A DNA stretch of 30,252 nt from a virus. The notes under the pieces are model-generated. The model saw only the letters and a program-made list of their open reading frames with translations. It was not told the origin of the DNA and searched no databases. The stretch lies in IMG/VR virus record IMGVR_UViG_3300021959_008041, positions 1 to 30,252 of that record; one strand, given 5' to 3'. Positions 1-8,445 of this stretch are shown piece by piece. Numbering within the stretch: the first letter of the stretch is position 1; every line of letters starts with the position of its first letter. Both the position numbers and the translations under genes were made by a program.

Positions 1-1
1 C

Positions 2-229
2 GAAGACTATGTACCACAAGGTGTTCATATTGTACCTATAGCGCTCAAAGGGCGTGTACCTTGTAAAATTGTTGGACCTGTAAAGCGAGGAGACCAAATT
101 ATATCTTCAGCTCAACCTGGTGTAGGCAGAGTAAAGCAGCCTATTGATCCCGCTACAGCAGTTGTAATTGGACGAGCTATTGACAATAACGATAATCCAG
201 AAATTAAGTTAGTAGAAATACAAGTATAA
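2..229 (+). CDS. C-terminal end of a tail-fibre-like virion structural protein (5' partial)
   Basis: Frame 2 is open from the first bases to a TAA at 227-229, giving the last 75 residues of a protein that starts outside the window. The residues include GRVPCKIVGPVKRGD followed by PGVGR and VVIGRAI. This 'GRVPxKVxGxVxxGD...PGxA...VIGKAL' pattern is one I know from the C-termini of tail-fibre and other structural proteins of marine T4-like phages. It precedes two virion-type genes on the same strand, which fits a late structural region. The exact protein cannot be named from this fragment. A late-promoter-like motif overlaps its stop codon. Confidence 0.6.
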   Translation, partial: EDYVPQGVHIVPIALKGRVPCKIVGPVKRGDQIISSAQPGVGRVKQPIDPATAVVIGRAIDNNDNPEIKLVEIQV

Positions 230-232
230 ATA
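225..232 (+). promoter_or_regulatory. T4-type late promoter motif TATAAATA
   Basis: Exact TATAAATA, the T4 late promoter -10 consensus recognised by the phage sliding-clamp/late sigma system. It overlaps the stop codon of the upstream gene and lies about 20 bases before the ATG at 253, leaving room for a short leader with a ribosome site (aaaggga, 238-244). In AT-rich DNA such an 8-mer can occur by chance, but its position at a junction upstream of virion genes supports it. Confidence 0.55.
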
Positions 233-252
233 AAAATAAAGGGATATATAGA

Positions 253-1200
253 ATGCCAATAGCATATAGGAGTGCCGGAACAACTATTCAAGCGGACGAC
301 TATAACAGACTCCAAGAAAAAGTACAATCATTATTAGGCGCAGGAGGCGGCATCTATGGCTTAGACTATGGTTACGGCCAAACTGTTCATAGTTCACAAG
401 TTCAATCTAGCAGTATGGTAACTGCTGAACAGTTAAATAACTTAAGGATTGATATTTTAAAATTATGGCAGCATCAAACAATTGTTGTCTTTCCTGTAAA
501 CTCAGTAGATTTAAATGATGTAGTACAAGCTGGAAGTGCAACAGAATCATTAGCTGACGGTGAAAATAAAACTTATAATGATTACACTTTTGCAGTAAAC
601 CAAGTTGATACAAACAGATTACAAGTAAATGCATCTGCTATGACGCTTGTAGCCAGTGCTGCTACATATTCCTTTTCTAACTGGAACAACTTTAAAACTC
701 ACGATATTACAATAACATTTGACGTTAGTAGTCATCGTAGATTTTTCTTTAATACGGGCGGACAAATAAGAATATCAGCAAATTTAGCAGGATCGTGGGC
801 TACTGGTTCTAAACCTGGTGTTTGGCAAAACTTATTATCATCAGTTGGAACATATGTTTTTACCTATCCTGAAAATCAAACCATTAGCTCAGCACCGCAA
901 ATTTTAGTATTAAAAAATCCAGTTAGTGGAGGAGTATATTCAGAAAACTATTATAAGATTATAGGAAGTGCTATATCTTCTAATATTTTATTGTTTAGAG
1001 TTATTTTCCATGATGTTGATGTAGGTGATCAAACAGGAATAGGTGGCGGAGTAGATGAAAATGTATCAGGTACAACAATTAGCACCGCTTCTATTTATCA
1101 TGCTAGTGGCAGCCCAATTGATCCTGAGAATTCAGAAAGTATTGTAGGTGTACGAGTTAAATCACCAATTGTAGCTTCTGCACAAGGTACAGTTTACTAA
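253..1200 (+). CDS. virion structural protein (first of two tandem paralogues)
   Basis: A 315-residue protein without a signal peptide or membrane segment. It opens with a SAGTT...DDYNRL...K block near residues 7-25 and has a later block of the form SSHRRFFFNTGGQIRIS near residue 160. The neighbour at 1212-2150 shares both blocks in the same order (SAGTT..DYNEL and SNHQRWFFNAGGQVRF), so the two are paralogues. Proteins of this type are common in marine T4-like phage genomes and are annotated as virion structural proteins. A tail or baseplate appendage role is a guess. The ATG is preceded by aaaggga with an 8-base spacer. The gene probably starts the transcript from the motif at 225-232. Confidence 0.7.
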   Translation: MPIAYRSAGTTIQADDYNRLQEKVQSLLGAGGGIYGLDYGYGQTVHSSQVQSSSMVTAEQLNNLRIDILKLWQHQTIVVFPVNSVDLNDVVQAGSATESLADGENKTYNDYTFAVNQVDTNRLQVNASAMTLVASAATYSFSNWNNFKTHDITITFDVSSHRRFFFNTGGQIRISANLAGSWATGSKPGVWQNLLSSVGTYVFTYPENQTISSAPQILVLKNPVSGGVYSENYYKIIGSAISSNILLFRVIFHDVDVGDQTGIGGGVDENVSGTTISTASIYHASGSPIDPENSESIVGVRVKSPIVASAQGTVY

Positions 1201-1211
1201 GAGATATATAA

Positions 1212-2150
1212 ATGGCAATATCAAATCGTTCTGCTGGAACAACTTTAACAGCAACAGATTATAATGAATTACGGAATAAAATTATTGAGATTCTTGGACC
1301 TAACTCAGGAGGGTCTACACGAGGATATGGACAAGCTACTACTAGCTCTACTGTAGCAGGAGGAGCAACTACTTTAGTATCTGCTACTCATATGGCCCAA
1401 CTTAGAGCAGATATAGTTAAGGCATACGTTCATATTACTGCTGATAGTTTTGATTTGACTGTACCGTCAGGAGGAACTGATTTAATTAAGGCAACAGCAT
1501 CAGGGACAGATTATAATGAAACTCATAATGCTTATATTGAAGCTATAAATTATTGTTATGATAATGCGCCTACTGCAAATCCATCACAAATGACTCTGTC
1601 ATCTAATGTTGCTGCGGCTACTGCTGGAACGAATTGGAATGGCACTGTTACAACAACACATAGAGTTACATGGACTGATTCAAATCATCAACGATGGTTT
1701 TTTAATGCAGGTGGACAAGTTAGATTTCATGCTGCTCATGATAACAATAGTACGTCTAAATCAAATGATTGGCAACAATTTTTAGCTAATAAAGTAAATG
1801 GTATTAGTTTTGGTTATACAGAATATTGGCAACATATCCTTGCCTCTACTAATACATTTTTGCAGCAAAATCCTGATGGAGTAACAGTATACCAAGATAA
1901 CTATCATAACCTCTCAGTATCTAGACTCGTAGGTAGTACAAATGTAATGGATTTTACAATGAATTTTGTTGATGCAGATAGAGGAAATATTGCTAATACA
2001 TATTTTTGGATTGCTGCTTATGATGAAGATGTAATAGGCACAACTACCTCAAACATTTCTATATACTATCCTACAGGTTCTACAACAGATCCCTTGCTTG
2101 GAAGTATCTCAACAGTTCAATTAGATCCGCCTACTGTCACTGTAGCTTAA
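1212..2150 (+). CDS. virion structural protein (second tandem paralogue)
   Basis: A 312-residue paralogue of the preceding protein. The SAGTT...DYNEL block lies at residues 7-21 and SNHQRWFFNAGGQVRF near residue 158. The C-terminal thirds also correspond: a D-x-D turn (FVDADRGN here, FHDVDVGD upstream), then ISIYYPTGS...DP here against ASIYHASGS...DP upstream. Only 11 bases separate the genes, and the leaders resemble each other (gggatatataga against gagatatataa), as if the leader was duplicated too. The likely role is a virion component expressed late. Which particle position it occupies cannot be told from sequence. It is Ser/Thr/Asn-rich, so it is one possible acceptor for the modification genes downstream, but that is speculation. 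Confidence 0.7.
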   Translation: MAISNRSAGTTLTATDYNELRNKIIEILGPNSGGSTRGYGQATTSSTVAGGATTLVSATHMAQLRADIVKAYVHITADSFDLTVPSGGTDLIKATASGTDYNETHNAYIEAINYCYDNAPTANPSQMTLSSNVAAATAGTNWNGTVTTTHRVTWTDSNHQRWFFNAGGQVRFHAAHDNNSTSKSNDWQQFLANKVNGISFGYTEYWQHILASTNTFLQQNPDGVTVYQDNYHNLSVSRLVGSTNVMDFTMNFVDADRGNIANTYFWIAAYDEDVIGTTTSNISIYYPTGSTTDPLLGSISTVQLDPPTVTVA

Positions 2151-2183
2151 TCGTTTCTTACACTTCTTCTAATCTTTTTTAAT

Positions 2184-2204
2184 ATATACTTTAAAGGAGT
2201 ATAT
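2184..2204 (+). promoter_or_regulatory. small hairpin enclosing the ribosome-binding site of the next gene
   Basis: ATATACT (2184-2190) pairs perfectly with AGTATAT (2198-2204) around a 7-base loop. The strong Shine-Dalgarno sequence aaaggag (2193-2199) sits in the loop and at the base of the 3' arm, just before the ATG at 2206. This could modulate translation of the first gene of the accessory operon. The stem is short and mostly A-T, so it may not be functional. The 55-base gap shows no intrinsic terminator and no exact late promoter motif. Confidence 0.3.
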
Positions 2205-2205
2205 T

Positions 2206-2589
2206 ATGGACGAAAGATTAGAAAAAGCCCTCCAGTTTTCTCACTACATGGTTAATCTAAATAACCAAAAAAGAGTGTTAGAAGAAACTTATTCACAAGA
2301 CATTATACATTATTTTAATGGAGCACAATTTACAGTAAACAAAGAATTAATTTGTTTTTGTAAAATTATGATGTTGCTTGAGCAAGATACTGTAGTTTTA
2401 GTTGATGACAATAACAGACCAATTGAGATTGAAGATCTTGAAGAATTTTTTGATGAAATTCTTACTATCTACAATGAAGCATCAAATGAATATTTTGTAA
2501 ACTATACTACACTGGTAAAAAGTAAGCAAAAGATGCACGATGTTGTTTTAGATCAAATACAATTAGAAGAAACGGATAAAGAAAAATGA
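2206..2589 (+). CDS. conserved small phage protein of unknown function
   Basis: A 127-residue acidic, mostly helical protein without Cys clusters, signal peptide or membrane span. It begins MDERLEKALQFSHYMVNLNNQKR, and this N-terminus resembles small conserved proteins I associate with marine T4-like phages. I recognise no domain and no enzymatic motif. Residues 60-95 are rich in Asp/Glu. It has the best Shine-Dalgarno in the region (aaaggag, 7 bases before the ATG) and heads the run of overlapping genes, so it probably sets the translation rate for what follows. Its stop overlaps the next start as ATGA. Its position between virion proteins and glycosyltransferases does not reveal its role. 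Confidence 0.65.
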   Translation: MDERLEKALQFSHYMVNLNNQKRVLEETYSQDIIHYFNGAQFTVNKELICFCKIMMLLEQDTVVLVDDNNRPIEIEDLEEFFDEILTIYNEASNEYFVNYTTLVKSKQKMHDVVLDQIQLEETDKEK

Positions 2590-3473
2590 GCAAAGGTGTC
2601 CTTGTAGTAGCAAGGAATAATGAGAAACTTGATTATCTTAGGCAAGCTGCTTTTTTAGCCAGTAATGTTAAAAAATATTTGAACTTACCTACATCTGTAA
2701 TCACAGATAGTCAAAAATATTTAGAAGATAAAGGATATGGAGATTATTTTGATAAAGTAATTGAAATTGTTTGGCGGAAAGAAGATTTAAATGGAAACAA
2801 TGTTTTATCTAAAGGTGATCAACACTATTTAAGAAGATATCATGATGGATCATTATCAGCAAGGTCTCTACGATTTAAAAATGAGATTAGATCTGCGGCA
2901 TGGGGTGTAACTCCATATGAGCAAACATTGTTATTAGATACTGACATTGTTTTATTCAATGATGTATATAAACATTGTTTTGATCAACCTCATAATTTTC
3001 TTATATATGATAAATCGTATGATTTAGCAGGTTTTAGAAATGAGCATGAGTTTAAATTTATTTCTGATACTGGAGCTCATTTTTATTGGGCTACTGCTGT
3101 ATTCTTTAGGAAAACAGAAACTAATAAGATCTTCTTTGATTTAGTGCAACATATACAAGAAAATTGGTATCACTATCGTAGCATTTTCCAAATTCCTACG
3201 GTTTTGTTTAGAAATGATTTTGCATTTTCAATTGCTATTCATATAATGAATGGATATCAGGAAGGCGATTTTGCCAAGCCTATGCCTGGTAAATTATTTT
3301 TTACAACAGATAAAGATATTCTTTGGGATAGTACTAAAGAAGGTTTATTTATGTTGTTAGAAAAAGAAAATTATTTAGGCGAATACACAGCGGTTCATTG
3401 GAGACATCATAATCTTCATGTAATGAACAAGTTTAGTTTAGAAAGATATTTGACTAGGGTAATGGATGTCTAA
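2586..3473 (+). CDS. GT-A-fold glycosyltransferase-like protein with DTD motif
   Basis: A 295-residue protein. A hydrophobic strand runs into Asp118-Thr-Asp120 (LLLDTDIVLF), the classic DxD metal/nucleotide-sugar site of GT-A glycosyltransferases. The N-terminal VLVVARNNEKLDYLRQA resembles the first Rossmann strand and helix of GT8-like enzymes. Later, VHWRHHN near residue 272 supplies a conserved-looking His region where GT8-like proteins often have a metal-binding His. The next gene has the same opening (MSKGxLxxA) and the same layout, so the two are distant paralogues. It overlaps its upstream neighbour by ATGA and its downstream neighbour by 8 bases, which suggests translational coupling. 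Donor and acceptor are unknown. A cytoplasmic location is implied by the lack of a signal peptide. Confidence 0.65.
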   Translation: MSKGVLVVARNNEKLDYLRQAAFLASNVKKYLNLPTSVITDSQKYLEDKGYGDYFDKVIEIVWRKEDLNGNNVLSKGDQHYLRRYHDGSLSARSLRFKNEIRSAAWGVTPYEQTLLLDTDIVLFNDVYKHCFDQPHNFLIYDKSYDLAGFRNEHEFKFISDTGAHFYWATAVFFRKTETNKIFFDLVQHIQENWYHYRSIFQIPTVLFRNDFAFSIAIHIMNGYQEGDFAKPMPGKLFFTTDKDILWDSTKEGLFMLLEKENYLGEYTAVHWRHHNLHVMNKFSLERYLTRVMDV

Positions 3474-4293
3474 AGGAATATTAATTTACGCTACTGGAGA
3501 AAAATATATTAAGCAGGCATATTTGTGTGCCTTATCAATAAAAGCATCAGGTAACTCTACTCCAGTAAGCCTTTTTACAGATGACGAAATAGAAAATAAA
3601 AATGATGTTTTTGATAAAATAGTTATTAATAAATGGCCTGTTTTTGATACTTCTACTTATCAAGTTTTAAATAGATGGAAGCCGTATCATTATACTCCCT
3701 ACGACGAAACTATAGTTCTTGATGCTGATACTTTAGTTTTACAAGATATTACAGATTGGTGGTCTTTTTTTGAAAAATATGATTTATTTTTTCCTACAAA
3801 AGTATACACATATAGAAATATTCCTCTTACATCAGATTATTATAGGAAAGCATTTGTAGAAAATTCTTTACCTAATATATATTCAGGAATTCATTATTTT
3901 AGAAAAAGTGATAAAGCACATTTGTTTTTTAAATGGCTAGAAGTAGTTTCAAATAATTGGGAATTATTTTATGGTAATTTTTGTAAAGAAAGATATCCTA
4001 AAGTTCCAAGCATGGATTTGTCTACAGCAATTGTTACTAAAATACTAGAGTTAGATCAAGATGTTACTAATCATAAAATAAATTTCTTAAAATTTGTTCA
4101 TATGAAAGTACATGCCCAAGAATGGCAAACTTTAAGAAGTGAGCGTTGGATAGATCAAATTGGGATTTATCTAACAGAAGATTTAAATTTGATAATTGGC
4201 AATTATCTTCAGAGTGGTATTTTTCATTATGTTGAAGATGATTTTGTTACTGATGAAATAATAGAAGCATTTGAGAGGAAGGTACTAAAATGA
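3466..4293 (+). CDS. GT-A-fold glycosyltransferase-like protein with DAD motif
   Basis: A 275-residue protein with Asp86-Ala-Asp88 in the context VLDADTLVL, a typical DxD site of GT-A/GT8-type glycosyltransferases. The order is an N-terminal nucleotide-binding-like strand (GILIYATGEKYIKQA), the DxD strand, YSGIHYFR near residue 139 (the 'N/SGVmyF' position of such enzymes) and a C-terminal His region (HMKVHAQEW near residue 205). It overlaps the preceding paralogue by 8 bases and the next gene by ATGA. It probably transfers a sugar from a nucleotide donor to a phage or host acceptor. Specificity cannot be read from the sequence. Confidence 0.65.
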   Translation: MSKGILIYATGEKYIKQAYLCALSIKASGNSTPVSLFTDDEIENKNDVFDKIVINKWPVFDTSTYQVLNRWKPYHYTPYDETIVLDADTLVLQDITDWWSFFEKYDLFFPTKVYTYRNIPLTSDYYRKAFVENSLPNIYSGIHYFRKSDKAHLFFKWLEVVSNNWELFYGNFCKERYPKVPSMDLSTAIVTKILELDQDVTNHKINFLKFVHMKVHAQEWQTLRSERWIDQIGIYLTEDLNLIIGNYLQSGIFHYVEDDFVTDEIIEAFERKVLK

Positions 4294-4913
4294 CATATAT
4301 TGTCTTGAATAAAAAGAATGGAGAAATACTATCTTTAACAAATTTAGAACCTACTGGCGATATGTATCCAGATTTAGATTGGACATATTTTGATGAAGAG
4401 ATTATTCATGTGTTAGATATTCTAGAAGGAAAAAGGCAACCAACTAGTTATATTTGTGTTTATGATGTAAATAGAGAACGTTGGTTTTTAAGAGAAAAAT
4501 CAGAATTTGATACTACTGTTTTACCTATAACTGAACTAATTTATCATATTCCAAGACGTGTTGTTACAAATGAATATGATGATGAAATATTAGAGCATGT
4601 CAAGACACATGATATAGTTATTGTAAAAGACCACGGAGCAACTTGTTATAAATTTTTAATTGGATCTAAATTAGAAAGACAGTTAAGAGCTGAAGATTCT
4701 TACCATAATGTTCATATTGCTTTTAGTATTACAGAATTTAATAATCCTAATATTTTATATAAGATGTTAACAGTCGACTTACAACAATTAGTAAAAAACC
4801 ATTATCAGATATTTACTATGGATGACATTAATAAAGAAACAGAGGTTAACATACCAGTATCAATGTTTACAAATAAAAGGTATGATAACTACATATTTTT
4901 TGAGGTAGTATGA
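4290..4913 (+). CDS. hypothetical protein in glycosyltransferase operon
   Basis: A 207-residue protein that I do not recognise. It is acidic with alternating strands and helices, and has no signal peptide, membrane span or Cys cluster. The only Cys are single residues in ICVYDV and ATCYKF. Candidate functional residues are few: HDIVIVKDHGATC near residue 110 is the most motif-like stretch but matches no family I can name. It sits between DxD glycosyltransferase-like genes with ATGA overlaps on both sides, and a good ribosome site (gaggaagg) precedes its ATG. It is therefore a real gene co-expressed with them, perhaps an accessory subunit. Confidence 0.5.
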   Translation: MTYIVLNKKNGEILSLTNLEPTGDMYPDLDWTYFDEEIIHVLDILEGKRQPTSYICVYDVNRERWFLREKSEFDTTVLPITELIYHIPRRVVTNEYDDEILEHVKTHDIVIVKDHGATCYKFLIGSKLERQLRAEDSYHNVHIAFSITEFNNPNILYKMLTVDLQQLVKNHYQIFTMDDINKETEVNIPVSMFTNKRYDNYIFFEVV

Positions 4914-5836
4914 GTACAAAAAAATTTCAAGTATTAGATTATGATATAATCTATTTAAGTTATGACGAGCCTAATGCAGAACAAAATTACTCTAATTTGT
5001 GTTCAAAAATCCCATGGGCAAAGCGAGTACACGGCGTAGAAGGATCAGATTCAGCACACAAAGCCTGCGCTGAACTATCTGAAACAGACAGGTTTGTTAC
5101 TATAGATGGAGATAATAGGATTAGGGAAAACTTTTTAACTCAAACTATTGACTTTGAAGAGCATGTTGAATTAGAAAATAAAGTTATTAGTTGGTGTGGG
5201 CATAATGTCATTAACGGACTTATGTATGGCAACGGCGGAGTAAAATGCTGGCCCAAAGAGTTTGTCTTAAATATGCGAACACACGAAAACGCAGATCCAG
5301 ATAACCCACATGCCCAAGTAGACTTTTGCTGGGATGTAGAATACATTCAAATGAATTCCTGCTTCTCAGATATCTATAATAACGCAACTCCTCAGCAAGC
5401 ATGGCGAGCAGGATTTAGAGAAGGCGTTAAGATGGCGCTAGATCAAGGCGTAAAACCAACGTTAGAAGATTTTAAGAAAAACCACTGGAAAAATTTACAT
5501 CGCCTTTACATTTGGCTTATGGTAGGTAAAGATGTAGAAAATGGACAATACGCTTTACTAGGAGCACGTCAAGGTTTATACAAGACAATGTGTACAGATT
5601 GGGATTATATACAGGTAAGAGATTTTACATACCTTAATAATTTATGGGAAGAAGAATATAGTAATTTAAATTCAAGAGATGTACAGTATCTAATTCATTC
5701 TACTGGACGTGATCTAATGAAAGAATTAGATCTGCCAATTGGTAAAGAAGCATTGGATGCAGAACAAAGTAAGTTTTTTAAAACTGTTTATTTGAATCCA
5801 GCTAGAATTTCTAAATCATTTATAGATATTGAGTAG
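4910..5836 (+). CDS. marine-phage glycosyltransferase-like protein with DGD motif
   Basis: A 308-residue protein that opens with YDIIYLSYDEPNAEQNY, followed by AKRVHGVEG and Asp66-Gly-Asp68-Asn, a DxD-type site. The same elements in the same order (YDVVFMSYDEAAAD, ATRVHGVKG, VDADA, then YGxGGVK) form the C-terminal domain of the 753-residue protein at 23497-25758, so this is a stand-alone version of that domain. Such domains recur in marine phage genomes and look like GT-A transferases, though no reaction is proven to my knowledge. Base composition is richer in G+C than the genes before it (26 of 60 in 5221-5280), suggesting a separate origin. The next gene's ATG follows its stop by one base. 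Confidence 0.6.
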   Translation: MSTKKFQVLDYDIIYLSYDEPNAEQNYSNLCSKIPWAKRVHGVEGSDSAHKACAELSETDRFVTIDGDNRIRENFLTQTIDFEEHVELENKVISWCGHNVINGLMYGNGGVKCWPKEFVLNMRTHENADPDNPHAQVDFCWDVEYIQMNSCFSDIYNNATPQQAWRAGFREGVKMALDQGVKPTLEDFKKNHWKNLHRLYIWLMVGKDVENGQYALLGARQGLYKTMCTDWDYIQVRDFTYLNNLWEEEYSNLNSRDVQYLIHSTGRDLMKELDLPIGKEALDAEQSKFFKTVYLNPARISKSFIDIE

Positions 5837-5837
5837 A

Positions 5838-7217
5838 ATGTCAACAGAAGATAATATTAAAAAAGTTGTTAAGATTACAGATACAGAATTTTCTAAAACA
5901 TTCTGTTTTGCTAAATGGTATCATACAACCATTTATCTACAAACAGGAGAAACACATTCCTGTTATCACCCAGCTCCGCACAAAATACATTTAGAAGCAT
6001 TAGACAATAATCCATCTGCTCTCCATAATACGCATGAGAAAAAGACGGAGAGGAAAGAAATGTTAGCAGGCAAACAATGCGCTGGCTGCCAATACTGCTG
6101 GAACATTGAAAATATGGGTCCTGATTACATTTCTGATCGTCACATACGTTCGTCTTCTATCTATACGCAAGAAAGACTAGATGAAGTTAAAGAGGGTGGA
6201 TGGCATTTTGATGTTCAACCTGAGTATATTGAGATATCGTTTGGTAATGAATGTAATTTTAGGTGTGGATATTGCCATCCAAAGGCGTCTTCACGCTACT
6301 ATGCTGAAATCGAAGAGCATGGTCCATATGATATGGTACAAAATCACCGCTGTGATATTGACTGGTTGACAATTTATAAAGAAGAAACTAATCCTTATGT
6401 AGACGCATGGTGGAGATGGTGGCCCGAAGTTAGTAAAAAATTGAACATTTTACGCATTACTGGCGGAGAGCCTACTATACAGATGTCAACTTACCGCCTT
6501 TTTGACGAGTTAGAGAAAGACCCTAAGCCTAATTTGGAGTTAAATGTCAATTCTAACCTCGGTGGCAAGCAACGACAGCTCAAAAAGTTTACAAATGGCG
6601 TAAATTCTCTCCTATCTCAAGGCAAGATCAAGGATTTTAAACTTTTTACGTCTATTGACAACTGGGGAGAGAGGGCAGAGTACATTAGAGATGGATTAAA
6701 TGTCAAAGTTTTTGAAGAAAACCTAGATTATTTCTTGACAAACACTACAGCACCTGTTACATTTATGATTACATTCAATATTTTCTCAGTGACAAACTTT
6801 CAAGCCCTGTTAGAGAAGATGTTAGAGTGGCGTAAAAAGTATAATGACGTAGAAACTACACGTTGGCAGCGTATTCATTTTGATACACCTTATCTTAAGG
6901 AACCTTTACAGTATGATATAAACATTTTACCAAAAGAGAGTTATGTTTCGTATTTTGAAAGCCATTTAGATTTTATAAAACAAAATATTACAGATGATAA
7001 GCATGGATTTTCTAACTTAGAGTATGAAAAATTTCGTAGAGTAGTAGATTATTTTAAAAGTACCATCTACACTGAGGAAAGAGTTAAACAAGGCAGGCAA
7101 GATTTTATAAAATTCTTTGGAGAGCAAGATCGCAGACGGAAAATTAATGCAGAACAAACATTTCCTGAAATGAAAGAGTTTTTTGATCTATGTTTTAGGG
7201 AAAGCATGTATGAATAA
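5838..7217 (+). CDS. radical SAM enzyme with N-terminal cysteine-rich region
   Basis: 459 residues from the ATG at 5838. An in-frame TTG at 5829 would add three residues but overlaps the upstream stop and has no better ribosome site. The radical SAM [4Fe-4S] motif CxxxCxxC is Cys139, Cys143 and Cys146 (CNFRCGYC), and ITGGEP near residue 208 is the SAM-binding 'GGE' motif. Before the core lie Cys23, Cys42 and Cys81/84/87 (CAGCQYC), possibly an auxiliary Fe-S cluster placed N-terminally. A radical SAM enzyme makes a 5'-deoxyadenosyl radical; the substrate here is unknown. It is more divergent and more G+C-rich than the three enzymes that follow. It shares with two of them an acidic block of the form 'HYGxRAEYIR' (here NWGERAEYIRDG). 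Confidence 0.8.
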   Translation: MSTEDNIKKVVKITDTEFSKTFCFAKWYHTTIYLQTGETHSCYHPAPHKIHLEALDNNPSALHNTHEKKTERKEMLAGKQCAGCQYCWNIENMGPDYISDRHIRSSSIYTQERLDEVKEGGWHFDVQPEYIEISFGNECNFRCGYCHPKASSRYYAEIEEHGPYDMVQNHRCDIDWLTIYKEETNPYVDAWWRWWPEVSKKLNILRITGGEPTIQMSTYRLFDELEKDPKPNLELNVNSNLGGKQRQLKKFTNGVNSLLSQGKIKDFKLFTSIDNWGERAEYIRDGLNVKVFEENLDYFLTNTTAPVTFMITFNIFSVTNFQALLEKMLEWRKKYNDVETTRWQRIHFDTPYLKEPLQYDINILPKESYVSYFESHLDFIKQNITDDKHGFSNLEYEKFRRVVDYFKSTIYTEERVKQGRQDFIKFFGEQDRRRKINAEQTFPEMKEFFDLCFRESMYE

Positions 7218-8445
7218 AAAAGAATTATTGGAAGAAAGCAAAGTTTTTTGTATGTTTCCATGGTTACATCTTAATGTAACTCCTTATGGAAATACCTATC
7301 CTTGTTGTAGTTCTTCTTATACAGATCCATATGGAAATGTTAAGGAAAATTCATTAGAAGAAATATTTAATAATGACAAAATGAAACAATTGCGGCTGAA
7401 TATGCTGCAAGGAAAAGAAACGTCAATTTGTACATATTGTTATAAGCATGAAAAAAGTTCTCCGTTTTCGTTTAGGAAATATGCTTTACAACATTATAGT
7501 AAATATTTTGATGAAATAGTGACTACTACACAAGAAGATGGAACTGTACCTAAATTCAAAATGAAATATTTTGATGTAAGGTTTTCTAATATATGCAACT
7601 TTAAATGTAGAACATGTGGAAAAGAGTTTTCTTCTACATGGGCACAAGAAGATCATGACTTGTATCCTGATCAAGCAGAATCTTGGAATTATAAGATTGT
7701 ACAACATGCAGATAATACTGGAAAATTATTAGAAGATATTAAATCACAAGTATGTCATATTGATTTAGCATATTTTGCAGGCGGCGAGCCTCTTATAACA
7801 GATGAACATTATTTAATTTTAGAGGAAATGATCCGTTTAGATCGTGCTAAAAATATCACATTAAGGTATAACAGTAATGTTAGTAATTTTAAATATAAAA
7901 AATATGATGTTTTTGATTTATGGAAACATTTTAAGAATATTGAATTAAGTGCCTCAATTGATCACTATGGAAAAAGAGCAGAATATATTAGACATGGAAC
8001 AGATTGGGGAGTTGTAGAAGAAAATTTGTTAAAAATAAGAACATTTGATAATATAGAGTATCAATTTAACACTGTTTTATCTGTTTTTAATTATGTAACT
8101 TTACAAGAGTTTTTTGATTATATGATATCTAAGGGATTGCTGCGTAAAACAGATATGATATCAATATATAGAGCAATTACTCCCACTTATTTTTGTTCAC
8201 AAACATTACCTTCTAGTATAAAGGAAATTGGTAATGTAAACACGCAAAAATTGTTAGATTGGTTGTTAGAAAATTATTACTATCAACATGAACATGTTGC
8301 AGATGCTATTTCTTTTACAAATGAAAATGACGGTTGGGATCAGAATAAAAAAGAATTTGCGAAGCACATTCGAGTTAGAGATAAAGTACGTGGAGAAGAT
8401 TTTGTAAAGACATTTCCAGAGTTAGCGAGTATGTATGACTACTAA
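7210..8445 (+). CDS. radical SAM enzyme with N-terminal twitch/SPASM-like domain
   Basis: 411 residues from the ATG at 7210, which overlaps the previous stop by 8 bases. An upstream in-frame start at 7183 would lie inside the previous gene and only add residues before the conserved FCMFPW. The N-terminal cluster is Cys14, Cys32/33, Cys74 and Cys77 in the pattern FCxxPWxH...G...PCC...YGN...L.EIFNN...R..ML.G....CxxCY. That is the pattern normally found in C-terminal SPASM/twitch domains, here placed before the core. The core motif is Cys129-xxx-Cys133-xx-Cys136, with FAGGEP at 189-194. It resembles N-terminal-twitch radical SAM proteins annotated in marine phages. Substrate unknown; an auxiliary cluster usually implies oxidative chemistry or substrate ligation. 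Confidence 0.85.
   Translation: MNKKELLEESKVFCMFPWLHLNVTPYGNTYPCCSSSYTDPYGNVKENSLEEIFNNDKMKQLRLNMLQGKETSICTYCYKHEKSSPFSFRKYALQHYSKYFDEIVTTTQEDGTVPKFKMKYFDVRFSNICNFKCRTCGKEFSSTWAQEDHDLYPDQAESWNYKIVQHADNTGKLLEDIKSQVCHIDLAYFAGGEPLITDEHYLILEEMIRLDRAKNITLRYNSNVSNFKYKKYDVFDLWKHFKNIELSASIDHYGKRAEYIRHGTDWGVVEENLLKIRTFDNIEYQFNTVLSVFNYVTLQEFFDYMISKGLLRKTDMISIYRAITPTYFCSQTLPSSIKEIGNVNTQKLLDWLLENYYYQHEHVADAISFTNENDGWDQNKKEFAKHIRVRDKVRGEDFVKTFPELASMYDY

Noticed and set aside
1207-1214. TATAAATG as a late promoter before the second virion gene
   Set aside because: It differs from TATAAATA at the last base and includes the start codon itself, so it could not make a usable transcript for that gene.
2151-2183. 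intrinsic terminator after the second virion gene (a TTTTTT run at 2175-2180)
   Set aside because: No stem precedes the T run, so it lacks the structure of an intrinsic terminator.
5140-5402. two overlapping minus-strand frames of 60-68 codons
   Set aside because: Both are antisense to the DGD-motif glycosyltransferase-like gene, overlap each other and have low-complexity translations.
6181-6369. 62-codon plus-strand frame inside the first radical SAM gene
   Set aside because: It overlaps the Cys139-Cys146 core motif of the real gene in another frame and has no motif of its own.
7183-7209. upstream start for the twitch-type radical SAM gene at 7210
   Set aside because: It would overlap the previous gene by 35 bases; the paralogue at 9612 begins about the same distance before its FC..PW motif as the ATG at 7210 does.
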